The position numbers and the translations under genes were made by a program. DNA of 64,000 nucleotides from the NCBI GenBank assembly GCA_947491305.1, contig CANLIL010000003.1:21421-85420 (forward strand), in the 5' to 3' direction. The stretch's first letter is position 1, and the number at the start of each line of letters is the position of its first letter. The DNA comes from Flavobacteriales bacterium (GTDB taxonomy: Bacteria; Bacteroidota; Bacteroidia; Flavobacteriales_D; Crocinitomicaceae). A model generated the notes under the pieces. The model was given only the letters and a program-made list of their open reading frames with translations. It searched no databases and had not been told where the DNA came from. Positions 1-8,203 of this stretch are shown in pieces.

Positions 1-67
1 AACGTAGCAATAATAATAGAGGAATAATTTAATTAAAGAAAAATTTAGTATCTTCGCAATCCAAAAT

Positions 68-138
68 GGTTTCGTGGCCGAGCGGCTAGGCACCAGTCTG
101 CAAAACTGTGTACAGCGGTTCGAATCCGCTCGAAACCT
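68..138 (+). tRNA. tRNA-Cys (GCA)
   Basis: The sequence folds as a cloverleaf. The acceptor arm GGTTTCG (68-74) pairs with CGAAACC (131-137), and the discriminator base is T, as is typical for tRNA-Cys. The T arm contains GGTTCGAATCC. The anticodon loop reads CTGCAAA, giving anticodon GCA for cysteine. CCA is not encoded (TCAA follows). A weak TATCTTCG box at 49-56, one base off the Bacteroidota -7 motif, could be its promoter. Confidence 0.95.
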
Positions 139-140
139 CA

Positions 141-170
141 AAAAGCCCTTAAGTTATTTAAGGGCTTTTT
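141..170. terminator. Bidirectional intrinsic terminator
   Basis: A perfect 12-bp inverted repeat AAAAGCCCTTAA / TTAAGGGCTTTT (141-152 and 158-169) encloses a 5-base loop and has A and T tracts on its two sides. It lies 3 bases after the tRNA-Cys gene and 6 bases from the stop of the minus-strand anti-sigma gene, so it can end transcription in both directions. Confidence 0.85.
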
Positions 171-175
171 TAATT

Positions 176-1027
176 TTAATAAATTATGGTTAATTGCTTG
201 ATTTTGGTATACACTGCTTTACTTGCTGTTTTTCCAACTATGTAATAAATATAGTTTCCTGGTGAAACTAGTTCTCCATTTGGTAATCTACCGTCCCAAG
301 AAAACAAAATGTCAGTAGCTTGAAAAACTGTTTCATTTTTTGAGTTGATTATAACCAAACTAAAATCAGAAAGGTTAATTCCATTAATTTCAAATTTATC
401 ATTTGAACCATCATTATTGGGTGTAAACACATTTGGTAAAACAAATTGATGGTCCGTTGTTTCTATATTATTAATAGATTGATTTGTTTCTTCAATTAAA
501 GATGTTGAAACGGGTATTTGATTCGATTTCTTTTCAATAATATTAGAAGCTAATTCCGAAGGGCGGTTGTCCAAAACAGGATTGTTTGAATTGAAAACAA
601 CAGGGGTAATATTAGCTGTGTTTACTAAGTCTTCAATTGGTAATAAATTTGTTTGATTGTTTAAGTCCTGGTGAATAATAGAATTGTTAATCTTTATGTT
701 AGAACGATGAGTTTCAACTGGTGTTTTCTCATTGCTACTTACTTGATTCACCTCTTCATTTGAAGGTTTATTAATCGTTTGAGACGAACCTAACTTTTTT
801 TGAGGTGTTGTGTTTATAGAAAAATAATAAGTAAATCCTCCAATTGTAAGTAGCGTAATTGAAGCTATTATTAGTTTAGATGCCGAGAAAATAGTTGAAC
901 CAACAACAGGAGCAGAGGAAGCGCTGATTGACGAAGCAACGTTATTCCAAAGTTCAGGTCGAACAGGTGTTTCTAGATTTTCTAGAGAATCTTTAAACAA
1001 CTCTTTTATATAATCGTTATCTTTCAA
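176..1027 (-). CDS. Anti-sigma-like membrane protein with C-terminal T9SS type B (CHU_C) domain
   Basis: A 283-residue protein. Residues 1-40 are a short acidic/amphipathic segment like the cytoplasmic end of ECF anti-sigma factors. One membrane helix follows at about 50-69, then a Ser/Asn/Thr-rich periplasmic linker. Residues about 195-283 form a gliding-motility/CHU_C type B domain with the hallmarks LPNVFTPNNDGSNDKF and SWDG followed by a GNYIYY strand. There is no cleavable signal peptide. The start is TTG (1025-1027) inside the last codons of the sigma gene; an in-frame stop lies just upstream and there is no early ATG, so the TTG start is forced and translation is probably coupled. The anti-sigma role is inferred from topology and the neighbouring sigma gene; the sorting-type domain is clear. 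An anti-sigma factor bearing this domain is unusual (see findings). Confidence 0.75.
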   Translation of the reverse strand: MKDNDYIKELFKDSLENLETPVRPELWNNVASSISASSAPVVGSTIFSASKLIIASITLLTIGGFTYYFSINTTPQKKLGSSQTINKPSNEEVNQVSSNEKTPVETHRSNIKINNSIIHQDLNNQTNLLPIEDLVNTANITPVVFNSNNPVLDNRPSELASNIIEKKSNQIPVSTSLIEETNQSINNIETTDHQFVLPNVFTPNNDGSNDKFEINGINLSDFSLVIINSKNETVFQATDILFSWDGRLPNGELVSPGNYIYYIVGKTASKAVYTKIKQLTIIY

Positions 1028-1553
1028 AATTTATTTTTTCTAATTCGTTTTTTAAAAAACTTCTTGCTCTTAAGTACTGAGATTTGGATGTGTTTTCTGT
1101 AACACCTAAAGTTGAAGCTATCTCTTGATGAGAATAACCTTCGATGGCAAACATATTAAAGACAATTCGATACCCATTAGGCATTGAATTAATTAGTTTT
1201 AATAAATCTTCAGAAACTAAATTTTCAAACGTAAAATCATTGTTTTCTAATTTATAAGATACAACTTCTAAATCTGTATCATTCGAAAATTTACTATTTT
1301 TCCTAATTTGATCTAAAGAAGTATTTACCATAATCCTTCTAATCCAACCTTCCAAAGAACCTTCGTTTTTAAATTCACTTATTTTATTAAATACTTTAAT
1401 AAAAGCATCTTGCAAAACGTCTTCTGCATCACTTTTATTTTTCGCATAACGAACACAAACAGTTAACATTTTAGGCGCGAACTTATCAAACAAAAAGCGT
1501 TGTGCTTTTGCGTTTCCTTTCACACATTCTTTAATTAGCGCTGCATCATCCAT
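1017..1553 (-). CDS. ECF-family RNA polymerase sigma factor
   Basis: A 178-residue sigma-70 family protein of normal ECF size. Region 2 covers about residues 10-85, with the core-binding segment AEDVLQDAFIKVF and the -10 recognition segment GWIRRIMVNTSLDQIRK. Region 4 covers about 115-170, with a helix-turn-helix around YSHQEIASTLGVTENT. No region 3 is present. The stop codon overlaps the TTG start of the following anti-sigma-like gene by 11 bases, which is typical for a coupled sigma/anti-sigma pair. The regulon cannot be read from this window; the T9SS domain on the partner suggests an envelope or secretion signal (inference). Confidence 0.93.
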   Translation of the reverse strand: MDDAALIKECVKGNAKAQRFLFDKFAPKMLTVCVRYAKNKSDAEDVLQDAFIKVFNKISEFKNEGSLEGWIRRIMVNTSLDQIRKNSKFSNDTDLEVVSYKLENNDFTFENLVSEDLLKLINSMPNGYRIVFNMFAIEGYSHQEIASTLGVTENTSKSQYLRARSFLKNELEKINFER

Positions 1554-1609
1554 ACAAAGTATCTATTGATAGACATAAATGACACAAAAAAAGTTGCATT
1601 CACAAAAAA

Positions 1610-2047
1610 TTAACACGGAATTTTATCAATTCTATTTTGGTGTCTACCACCATCAAACGGTGTTGTAAGAAAGGCGTTTACCATCTCTAATGCTAACTCT
1701 GTTGAAATAAAACGAGCTGGTAAAGCTACTATATTTGCATTATTATGCTGGCGTGCTAAAATAGTTAAATCAGTGTTCCAACACAAAGCACTGCGAATAC
1801 CTTTATGTTTATTAACCGTCATGTTTATTCCGTTTCCAGAACCACAAATAACAATACCCAACATTGATTCATTTGCTTCAACCATCTCAGCAACTGGATG
1901 ACCAAAATCAGGATAATCAATACTTTCGTCTGAATAACAACCAAAATCTTTTACAGTAAAACCTTTTTCTTCTAAAAAAGAAATTAGAAGTTTTTTTAAC
2001 TCAAAACCAGCATGATCTGAACCAATCGGAATAATATTTTTATACAT
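1610..2047 (-). CDS. rpiB: Ribose-5-phosphate isomerase B
   Basis: A 145-residue RpiB/LacAB-family enzyme that interconverts ribose 5-phosphate and ribulose 5-phosphate in the non-oxidative pentose phosphate pathway. Visible hallmarks are the N-terminal IGSDHAGFELK, the catalytic-cysteine loop VICGSGNGINMTVNK, and the C-terminal phosphate-binding FDGGRHQNRI. An in-frame start 42 bases upstream would add 14 residues not found in the family; the ATG at 2045-2047 gives the usual length and lies 15 bases from a good promoter box. It is transcribed toward the sigma gene, but a 56-base gap and its own promoter suggest an independent unit. Confidence 0.95.
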   Translation of the reverse strand: MYKNIIPIGSDHAGFELKKLLISFLEEKGFTVKDFGCYSDESIDYPDFGHPVAEMVEANESMLGIVICGSGNGINMTVNKHKGIRSALCWNTDLTILARQHNNANIVALPARFISTELALEMVNAFLTTPFDGGRHQNRIDKIPC

Positions 2048-2062
2048 AATTACAAATTTTAA

Positions 2063-2093
2063 CAAAGGTAACTTATATGAACAATTCAATCAA
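2063..2093 (-). promoter_or_regulatory. Promoter of rpiB
   Basis: On the minus strand a TTG (2091-2093) is followed after 20 bases by TACCTTTG (2063-2070). This matches the Bacteroidota sigma-A consensus TTG-N17-23-TAnnTTTG. The start codon follows after 15 bases. Confidence 0.65.
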
Positions 2094-2688
2094 GTTTTAA
2101 ACAATGAAAGAAAAAAAGCAGCTACTAACGAATAAAAACACAAAAGAAATCAACAAGTAAAATCAATAAATTGTTAATTAACGTTTAAAAGTATTTAAAT
2201 AATTTATTAGGACGCTATAAATAAATTTTATAGGCAATATTATTTTTACATAGGCGATAAAAGTTTGGTTTTTTTATAGCAAAGTAATCAACAAATAAAA
2301 CACATTTTTTCTATTTAATTGAATTATAAAATATTAACAACTAGACTGTTTCTAAAAATGTTTATATGTAAACTAATTAATTATAAATCAGTTAATTAAA
2401 TTGTTTGTTTCTAGCTAATAACTTAACTGTTTTTGTTAAAATCATTAATAACAAGTTATTTTTAAAAATATATAAACATATCAACAACACTAATAAAGAA
2501 TAATAAAAAGTTATTTTAAATAATATTTTTTTCTTTTATATAAGTAAGTAAACAAAAAAGCTAGATTAGGAAAATGATAGAAAAAATTGTATCTCTATTA
2601 TATTGCTATATTATTGGTGTTAATTATTTGATTATTAATATTTTAACTATTTAATTTAACTGCAAATAAATTCTGTAAATTTATTTTG
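2071..2688. other. AT-rich intergenic region without a recognisable gene
   Basis: This is the only gene-free stretch longer than 300 bases. It separates divergent rpiB and the LytTR regulator gene. It is very AT-rich, has stops in all frames at short intervals and short imperfect palindromes such as TTAATTAATTATAAATCAGTTAATT, and shows no tRNA-like fold or strong terminator. It could hold an upstream regulatory site or a small RNA, but nothing specific can be supported. Confidence 0.5.
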
Positions 2689-2696
2689 TACATTTG
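2689..2696 (+). promoter_or_regulatory. Candidate -7 box for the LytTR regulator gene
   Basis: TACATTTG matches TAnnTTTG and ends 20 bases before the ATG. No good -33 TTG is visible at the usual distance. Confidence 0.45.
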
Positions 2697-2716
2697 TCTA
2701 ACGTAATCAAAAAATC

Positions 2717-3466
2717 ATGTTAAAAAACCACATACTCATAGTAGAAGACGAGGCTATTGTTGCAAGTGATATACAATATAGTTTACAAAAATTAGGTTTT
2801 TTTGTAACAGGAGTTGCTGCTTCTGGAGAACTTGCTTTATCCATGATTAAATCGAGCCAACCAGATTTAATTTTAATGGATATTATGCTTCAAGGTAAAT
2901 TATCTGGTTTAGATACAGCAGAATTAATAATGAAAACTTATTCAATTCCAATCATTTTTTTAACAGCGTATGTTGATGAAGTTACATTGAGTAGAGCAAA
3001 AAAATGTGAACCATTTGGTTACATCATCAAGCCTTTTAAAGAAATTCAACTTCAAACAGCTATAGAAATGGCATTGTATAAATTTAAAAAAGAAGACGAC
3101 TTAATTAAAGAACGAAATTTATTATACTCAATCATGGATAATTCAAAAATCATGAATGATATGCTATTTATAAAATCTGAAAATAAAATAGTTAAAATAA
3201 AATTAGCTGATATTTATTTTATACATGCTGATCAATCTGAAGTTGTAATTTATACGAATAATTCAGAATTTAAACTTCATTCCTCAATTAATGAACTTAA
3301 AGAAAAAACAGGTGAGTTGTTTATTCAATTATCAGATCAGTTTTTAATTAACAAAGAAAAAGTTTTAAGGATCGATTATCCTACAATTTATTTTAAAGAT
3401 ATTTTTAAAGTAATCAAAGTAATAAACGAAGATGAACCAACAATTGATAGCCTATTTAATTTATAA
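2717..3466 (+). CDS. LytTR-family response regulator
   Basis: A 249-residue two-domain regulator. The receiver domain (about 4-125) has the acidic pair at E10/D11, the phospho-acceptor D55 in LILMDIML, T83 and K105 in GYIIKPF. A linker leads to a LytTR DNA-binding domain at about 145-240, with the typical strand pattern LADIYFIHADQSEVVIYT and the conserved FLINKEKV. The family controls transcription by binding paired direct repeats through beta strands. No histidine kinase gene is adjacent, so it is an orphan here; its sensor must be encoded elsewhere. The 3' end overlaps the convergent rnr gene by 11 bases. Confidence 0.93.
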   Translation: MLKNHILIVEDEAIVASDIQYSLQKLGFFVTGVAASGELALSMIKSSQPDLILMDIMLQGKLSGLDTAELIMKTYSIPIIFLTAYVDEVTLSRAKKCEPFGYIIKPFKEIQLQTAIEMALYKFKKEDDLIKERNLLYSIMDNSKIMNDMLFIKSENKIVKIKLADIYFIHADQSEVVIYTNNSEFKLHSSINELKEKTGELFIQLSDQFLINKEKVLRIDYPTIYFKDIFKVIKVINEDEPTIDSLFNL

Positions 3467-5591
3467 TAAGCGATAAATCAATTTGTCTTTTTTTGGTATT
3501 AACATCATTAATTTTTACAGTTACTTTGTCTCCAAAATTATATTCTTTTTCAGTTCTAGCTCCAATAATTCGATATTTTTCTTTATCAAAATAAAAACGA
3601 TCCCCTGGAATATCAAGTAAAGGAACCATTCCTTCACAGTAATTATCATCCATTTTAACAAATAAGCCAAATTCTGCAATTCCTGAAACTGTTCCTGTTG
3701 TTGTTAACCCAATTTTATCTTTAACAAAAAGTGTTTGGAAATATTTGGTTGATTCACGCTCTGCTTCAACCGCTTTTCGTTCCATTCGTGAAATACGTTT
3801 ACAAATATCGTCTAAGTAATTACTGTAATTTATTTTACCATTTGTTAAGATTGTCTGTAAAACACGGTGTACTATTAAATCTGCATACCTTCTAATAGGC
3901 GATGTAAAATGCGAATAATTAGCGAAAGCTAATCCATAATGACCAATGTTACTTGTTTCATAAGTGGCTTTTGCCATTGAACGAATTGCCATTGTTTGAA
4001 TAAGTGAATATTCATTTTTTAACCGAATATCATTTAATAAACTATTAATGCTTTTTGATATTTCATCTGGATTATTAAAAGCTAATTTATAACCAAACTT
4101 ATCAATAAACACATTAAATAAAGCAATTTTTGCAGGATCTGGTTTATCGTGAACGCGGTAAATAAAAGGAATTTTATAGTTATTTTTTTTAGGTTTTGAA
4201 ACAAATAAAGCAACATGTTTATTCGCAAGCAACATAAATTCTTCTATTAATTTATGTGCGTCTTTTGAAGTTTTAATTGTTACAGCAGTTGGAACACCGT
4301 TTTCATCTAGAACGAAACGCATTTCTTCTGATTCAATGTTTAAAGCCCCATTTTTCAATCGCTTATTTCGCAAAATTTTAGCAATTTTATCGAATAAATG
4401 AATTTCTTTTTCAAAATCTCCTGATTTTCCTTCTATAATTTCTTGTGCCTCTTCATATGTAAACCTTCTATTCGAATGAATAACCGTTTTACCAAACCAT
4501 TCATTATAAACCTTACCTTGTTCATCCATTTCAAATACAGCTGAAAAACTAAACTTATCTTCATTTGGACGAAGTGAGCACGCCAAATTTGATAATTGTT
4601 CTGGTAACATAGGAATTACACGATCTACCAAATAAACCGAATTAGAACGTTTAAGCGCTTCTTCATCCATAGGGCCTCCCTCTGTAACATAATAACTAAC
4701 ATCTGCGATGTGAACACCAATTTCATAATGTCCGTTTTCAAGTTTTTTTATTGACAAAGCGTCATCAAAATCACGTGCGTCAACTGGATCAATTGTGAAT
4801 GTTGTTGTATTTCTAAAATCGGTTCTCTTAGCAACTTCAAGTGGGTCTAATTCAATTCCAATTTTTTCTGCAGCTTGCAATACTTCGGTTGGAAAAGTAA
4901 CATCAATTCCTTGATTGAATAAAATAGACAACATTTCTGTATCATTGGTTCCAGGTCGCCCCAAAACCTGTTCAACTTCCCCATAAGGATTTTTTGATGA
5001 TTTAGGCCAAATCGTGATTTTAGCTAAAACCTTATCCCCATTTTTAGCGCCATTTAATTTTTCTTTTGGAATATAAATATCTGTTCCTGTTTTTAAATTA
5101 TCTGGTATTAGAAAAGCAAATTTGTCGTGTAAGTCAATCGTTCCAACAAACCGTGAGCGTTCACGCTGTATAATTGTTATTACCCCTCCTTCTTTTCGTG
5201 TTTTACCATGTTTAAAAACTCGCACTTTAACAGTGTCACCATGAAGTGCGTGTCCAATATTTTGAGGGGCGATATAAATATCGGTTTCTGAATCTTCAGA
5301 AACCACAAAACCAGCGCCTCTATTAGTTAATTCAATAACTCCGATTAGCCCAGTGTCGTTGTTATTTGATTTATACAAACCATGCCCTTTTTTTAAAATA
5401 ACACCCTGTTCAACAAGGTTTTCTAAGATATCAAAAACTAATTTTCTTAATGCATTTTCACGTATATCCGTTAGTGTACAAATTTGTTTATGCGATAATT
5501 CACTGCTGTTATTTTTCTCGAAAACAGCGCGCACAACATGACTCAGAGAGTTTTTTAATTTATTAGACTTGTTTGAACTTTTTTTTGGCAT
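3456..5591 (-). CDS. rnr: Ribonuclease R
   Basis: A 711-residue RNase II/R-family 3'-to-5' exoribonuclease that degrades structured RNA in the cytoplasm. The order is an N-terminal winged-helix-like segment (about 10-70), cold-shock/OB domains (about 75-225), the RNB catalytic domain (about 255-590) with the acidic motif DPVDARDFDDALS, and a C-terminal S1 domain (about 625-708) starting TTGTVSGIAEFGLFV. A Lys-rich N-terminus fits RNase R. Length and domain content favour RNase R over RNase II. The gene stands alone between a convergent regulator gene and a divergent cyclase gene. Confidence 0.95.
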   Translation of the reverse strand: MPKKSSNKSNKLKNSLSHVVRAVFEKNNSSELSHKQICTLTDIRENALRKLVFDILENLVEQGVILKKGHGLYKSNNNDTGLIGVIELTNRGAGFVVSEDSETDIYIAPQNIGHALHGDTVKVRVFKHGKTRKEGGVITIIQRERSRFVGTIDLHDKFAFLIPDNLKTGTDIYIPKEKLNGAKNGDKVLAKITIWPKSSKNPYGEVEQVLGRPGTNDTEMLSILFNQGIDVTFPTEVLQAAEKIGIELDPLEVAKRTDFRNTTTFTIDPVDARDFDDALSIKKLENGHYEIGVHIADVSYYVTEGGPMDEEALKRSNSVYLVDRVIPMLPEQLSNLACSLRPNEDKFSFSAVFEMDEQGKVYNEWFGKTVIHSNRRFTYEEAQEIIEGKSGDFEKEIHLFDKIAKILRNKRLKNGALNIESEEMRFVLDENGVPTAVTIKTSKDAHKLIEEFMLLANKHVALFVSKPKKNNYKIPFIYRVHDKPDPAKIALFNVFIDKFGYKLAFNNPDEISKSINSLLNDIRLKNEYSLIQTMAIRSMAKATYETSNIGHYGLAFANYSHFTSPIRRYADLIVHRVLQTILTNGKINYSNYLDDICKRISRMERKAVEAERESTKYFQTLFVKDKIGLTTTGTVSGIAEFGLFVKMDDNYCEGMVPLLDIPGDRFYFDKEKYRIIGARTEKEYNFGDKVTVKINDVNTKKRQIDLSLIIN

Positions 5592-5685
5592 ACAGCGAAG
5601 TTAATTCTAAAAAAGAAACAATTTGTTAAATTACAATGAATTAAAAGAAAAAGAAACAAATTAACAGGTATCAATTGAAGATTTC

Positions 5686-5693
5686 TAACTTTG
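5686..5693 (+). promoter_or_regulatory. Candidate -7 box for the cyclase gene
   Basis: TAACTTTG is an exact TAnnTTTG match 16 bases before the ATG at 5710. The -33 element is weak. Confidence 0.5.
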
Positions 5694-5709
5694 TATAAAA
5701 GTAAATAGC

Positions 5710-7263
5710 ATGTTTAATCAGTGGTGGTTTTGGTCGGTAGTGTCTGTTGTTCTTGTGTTAACGGTAATCGTATTTATTATCAAAAGAATCGATATTTCCA
5801 GAAGAAAACAAGTTTTTTTAGAAATGAAAATCGCTGAACGCACGCGGGAAATTCGTATTCAAAATATTCAAATTGAAAAACAACGGCGTTTACTAGAGGA
5901 TAAGAAACAAAAGCTTGAAGAACAGCAAGCCCTTCTTCAAATAGAAAAAGACAAAACCGAAAAAATACTTAAAAACGTTATTCCAGCTGCCATGGTGGAC
6001 GAACTAATGTTAACCGGTAAAGTGTTGGCCCGATCTTATAAAATGGTTTCTGTGATTTTTACTGATTTTGTTGGTTTTACAAAAATTGCAGAACGCATGA
6101 GTCCAACAGAGCTAGTTGAAAAGTTAGACGTTTATTTTAGAAAATTTGATGAAATAATTGTTAATAACCAACTTGAAAAGATAAAAACAATTGGTGATGC
6201 ATACATGTGTGCTGGCGGCGCTCCTGTTGAAAATACAACCAACGCTGTTGATACGTGTGTTGCTGCGCTACAAATACAAGAGTTTATGCGTATTCATAAA
6301 AATGAAGGCCAAATAAACAACACTGATTTTTGGGAATTAAGACTTGGTATAAACACAGGAGAGGTGACCGCTGGGGTTATTGGAAGTGAGCGTTTGGCGT
6401 TCGATGTTTGGGGAGCAACTGTAAATCATGCACAACGCATGGAGATGTTGGGAGAACCAGGAAAAGTTACCATTACAGGAAGTACATTTGCATTTATTGA
6501 GCCTTTTTTTGAGTGTGTTTATAAAGGTCAAGCACTTTCAAAAAGCAAAGGCGCGTTAGAAATGTATACCGTTGAAAGAATAAAACCGATGCTTTCTTTT
6601 AACGGTCAAGGCATGATTCCCAACCAGCTTTTTCACCAACTTTTTGAATTATATCAAACGTCTGCTATTGATTATTATGCTGCAGAAAAAGAAATCCTTC
6701 ATTTTTTAGAACAGCAACTATCAAAGAAACTTTTTTATCACAGCTTAAATCATACAATGGATGTTGTGAAAACCACAGAGCGCTTGGCCCTGAAAGAAGG
6801 TGTTTGTGATGAGTCGTTATTAATACTTAAAGCGGCTGCATTATTACATGACGCTGGTTTTATTGAGCAATATGATAAAAACGAATTTATTGGTGTAAGA
6901 TTCGCCGCTGAAATTTTACCAAAACACGGATTTACCAATCAACACATTGAGCAAGTTCAACAATTGATTAGGGTAACATCTTTTCCACACAAGCCATCAA
7001 ATTTATTAGAAGAAATTATTTGCGATGCAGATTTAGACTATTTAGGAAGAGACGATTTTCATGAAATAGCTGATAATTTAAGATTAGAGCTGCGTCGATT
7101 TGAAAAAATTGGTAGCGACAGGACGTGGGATGAAATGCAACTCGATTTTTTATTAAAACACCGCTATTTTACAAAAACAGCAATTGATACGCGATTAACC
7201 AAGAAAATCAGAAACACCGAAGAAATCAAATTAAAATTAGCAAACGGAGAGTACTTAGATTAA
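5710..7263 (+). CDS. Membrane class III nucleotide cyclase fused to an HD phosphohydrolase-like domain
   Basis: A 517-residue protein. A membrane helix spans about residues 5-24, a charged coiled coil about 30-90, a class III cyclase catalytic domain about 105-290, and an HD domain about 335-500. The cyclase keeps both metal aspartates (D119 in IFTDFVGFT, D163 in IGDAYM), the adenine-selecting pair K159 and D232, and the transition-state N239 and R243, so it should be active and ATP-specific. The HD domain has H344/H348 upstream of the HD pair H380-D381 (LLHDAGF) and a later ICDADLDYLGR. Fusion of a cyclase with a potential phosphodiesterase or other HD hydrolase is uncommon (see findings). 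The stop overlaps the convergent stress-protein gene by 4 bases. Confidence 0.9.
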   Translation: MFNQWWFWSVVSVVLVLTVIVFIIKRIDISRRKQVFLEMKIAERTREIRIQNIQIEKQRRLLEDKKQKLEEQQALLQIEKDKTEKILKNVIPAAMVDELMLTGKVLARSYKMVSVIFTDFVGFTKIAERMSPTELVEKLDVYFRKFDEIIVNNQLEKIKTIGDAYMCAGGAPVENTTNAVDTCVAALQIQEFMRIHKNEGQINNTDFWELRLGINTGEVTAGVIGSERLAFDVWGATVNHAQRMEMLGEPGKVTITGSTFAFIEPFFECVYKGQALSKSKGALEMYTVERIKPMLSFNGQGMIPNQLFHQLFELYQTSAIDYYAAEKEILHFLEQQLSKKLFYHSLNHTMDVVKTTERLALKEGVCDESLLILKAAALLHDAGFIEQYDKNEFIGVRFAAEILPKHGFTNQHIEQVQQLIRVTSFPHKPSNLLEEIICDADLDYLGRDDFHEIADNLRLELRRFEKIGSDRTWDEMQLDFLLKHRYFTKTAIDTRLTKKIRNTEEIKLKLANGEYLD

Positions 7264-8081
7264 CCAAACATGAAGCTTGTTCCGTAGGGGCCTTCAATTG
7301 GGTTAACAACCAACGCGGGTATTTTCGCATCGTTTGTTATTATATATTGTTCGTAAGTAGCTGTAATTACACCTAAAAAATTATTTCTATTTAAGTTCAT
7401 GATTGCAATTAAATCGGCATCACATTTTACAGCTAATTTCACAACTTCTTTATCGAAACCTGAGCTTGGTGCAATTGTCGTTGTTATTTCAATCCCTTTT
7501 TCTGAAAAGAATTTGTTTGCAAACAAGATATTTGCTTTAATTTGATGACGCAAGTATTCATCTGATTCATCAGGCGTTATAACATGAACACGCGACTTAA
7601 AGTAAACCGCTAAATTGGCAACAATGGCTAATTTTTGTTTCGTTTCTTTGTTCAAATCCATTGGAACAACAATATCATCATACCCTGTGGCTTTTATGCC
7701 TTTTTCTTGAACAACAATAAACGGAACGCTTGAGTTGGTTATCACTTTCAACGCGTGACTACCTGTTAAGTGCTGCCAACCATGCGCACCATGTGTGCCC
7801 ATAAAGATCAATTCAGCTTTATTTTCTGCAGCAAATTCACCGATATCATCGAATATATTACCAACACGGATATTGGGAACCAGCTCAACACCTGAAGCTT
7901 CATTTTTGTTAATGATTTTTTGCAATTCTACTTCTGCTTCTGCAATATTTTTTTCTTTATTAACAAGGTGTAAAACAAGTATTTTAGCATCTAAAATTTT
8001 TGCCGTTGCGATTGCGTGTTCTAAAGCAATATCAGCAACAGCGGTAAAATCGTGAGGAACGATAAATGTTTTTTTATCCAT
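7260..8081 (-). CDS. Universal stress protein with tandem UspA domains
   Basis: A 273-residue protein made of two UspA-type domains (about 1-140 and 145-270). The first has the family start FIVPHDFTAVADIALEHA and the nucleotide-loop-like MGTHGAHGWQHLTGSHA. The second lacks a clear GxxG-9-GS loop, so only the first half is likely to bind ATP. No signal peptide is present; it acts in the cytoplasm. The specific stress is unknown. It is divergent from the GH3 gene and convergent with the cyclase gene. Confidence 0.9.
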   Translation of the reverse strand: MDKKTFIVPHDFTAVADIALEHAIATAKILDAKILVLHLVNKEKNIAEAEVELQKIINKNEASGVELVPNIRVGNIFDDIGEFAAENKAELIFMGTHGAHGWQHLTGSHALKVITNSSVPFIVVQEKGIKATGYDDIVVPMDLNKETKQKLAIVANLAVYFKSRVHVITPDESDEYLRHQIKANILFANKFFSEKGIEITTTIAPSSGFDKEVVKLAVKCDADLIAIMNLNRNNFLGVITATYEQYIITNDAKIPALVVNPIEGPYGTSFMFG

Positions 8082-8112
8082 TGTTTTTGTGGTTGAAAAT
8101 ATAATTTCAATA

Positions 8113-8120
8113 CAAATATA
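8113..8120 (-). promoter_or_regulatory. Candidate -7 box for the universal stress protein gene
   Basis: On the minus strand TATATTTG matches TAnnTTTG, 31 bases upstream of the start at 8081. No convincing -33 TTG is visible. Confidence 0.45.
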
Positions 8121-8177
8121 CAGATAATTAAAAAGATTGTTTGAATTAATTATAAATTTAAGTTTAAAAAAATATCC

Positions 8178-8185
8178 TACATTTG
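8178..8185 (+). promoter_or_regulatory. Candidate -7 box for the GH3-family gene
   Basis: TACATTTG, 18 bases before the ATG at 8204, matches TAnnTTTG. The -33 element is not clear. Confidence 0.45.
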
Positions 8186-8203
8186 TTCTATAAAGTTTGA
8201 GTC

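Noticed and set aside
2071..2688. Possible small RNA or phage attachment site in the AT-rich gap
   Set aside because: No stable GC-rich fold, terminator, tRNA fragment or integrase is present. AT bias alone explains the short palindromes.
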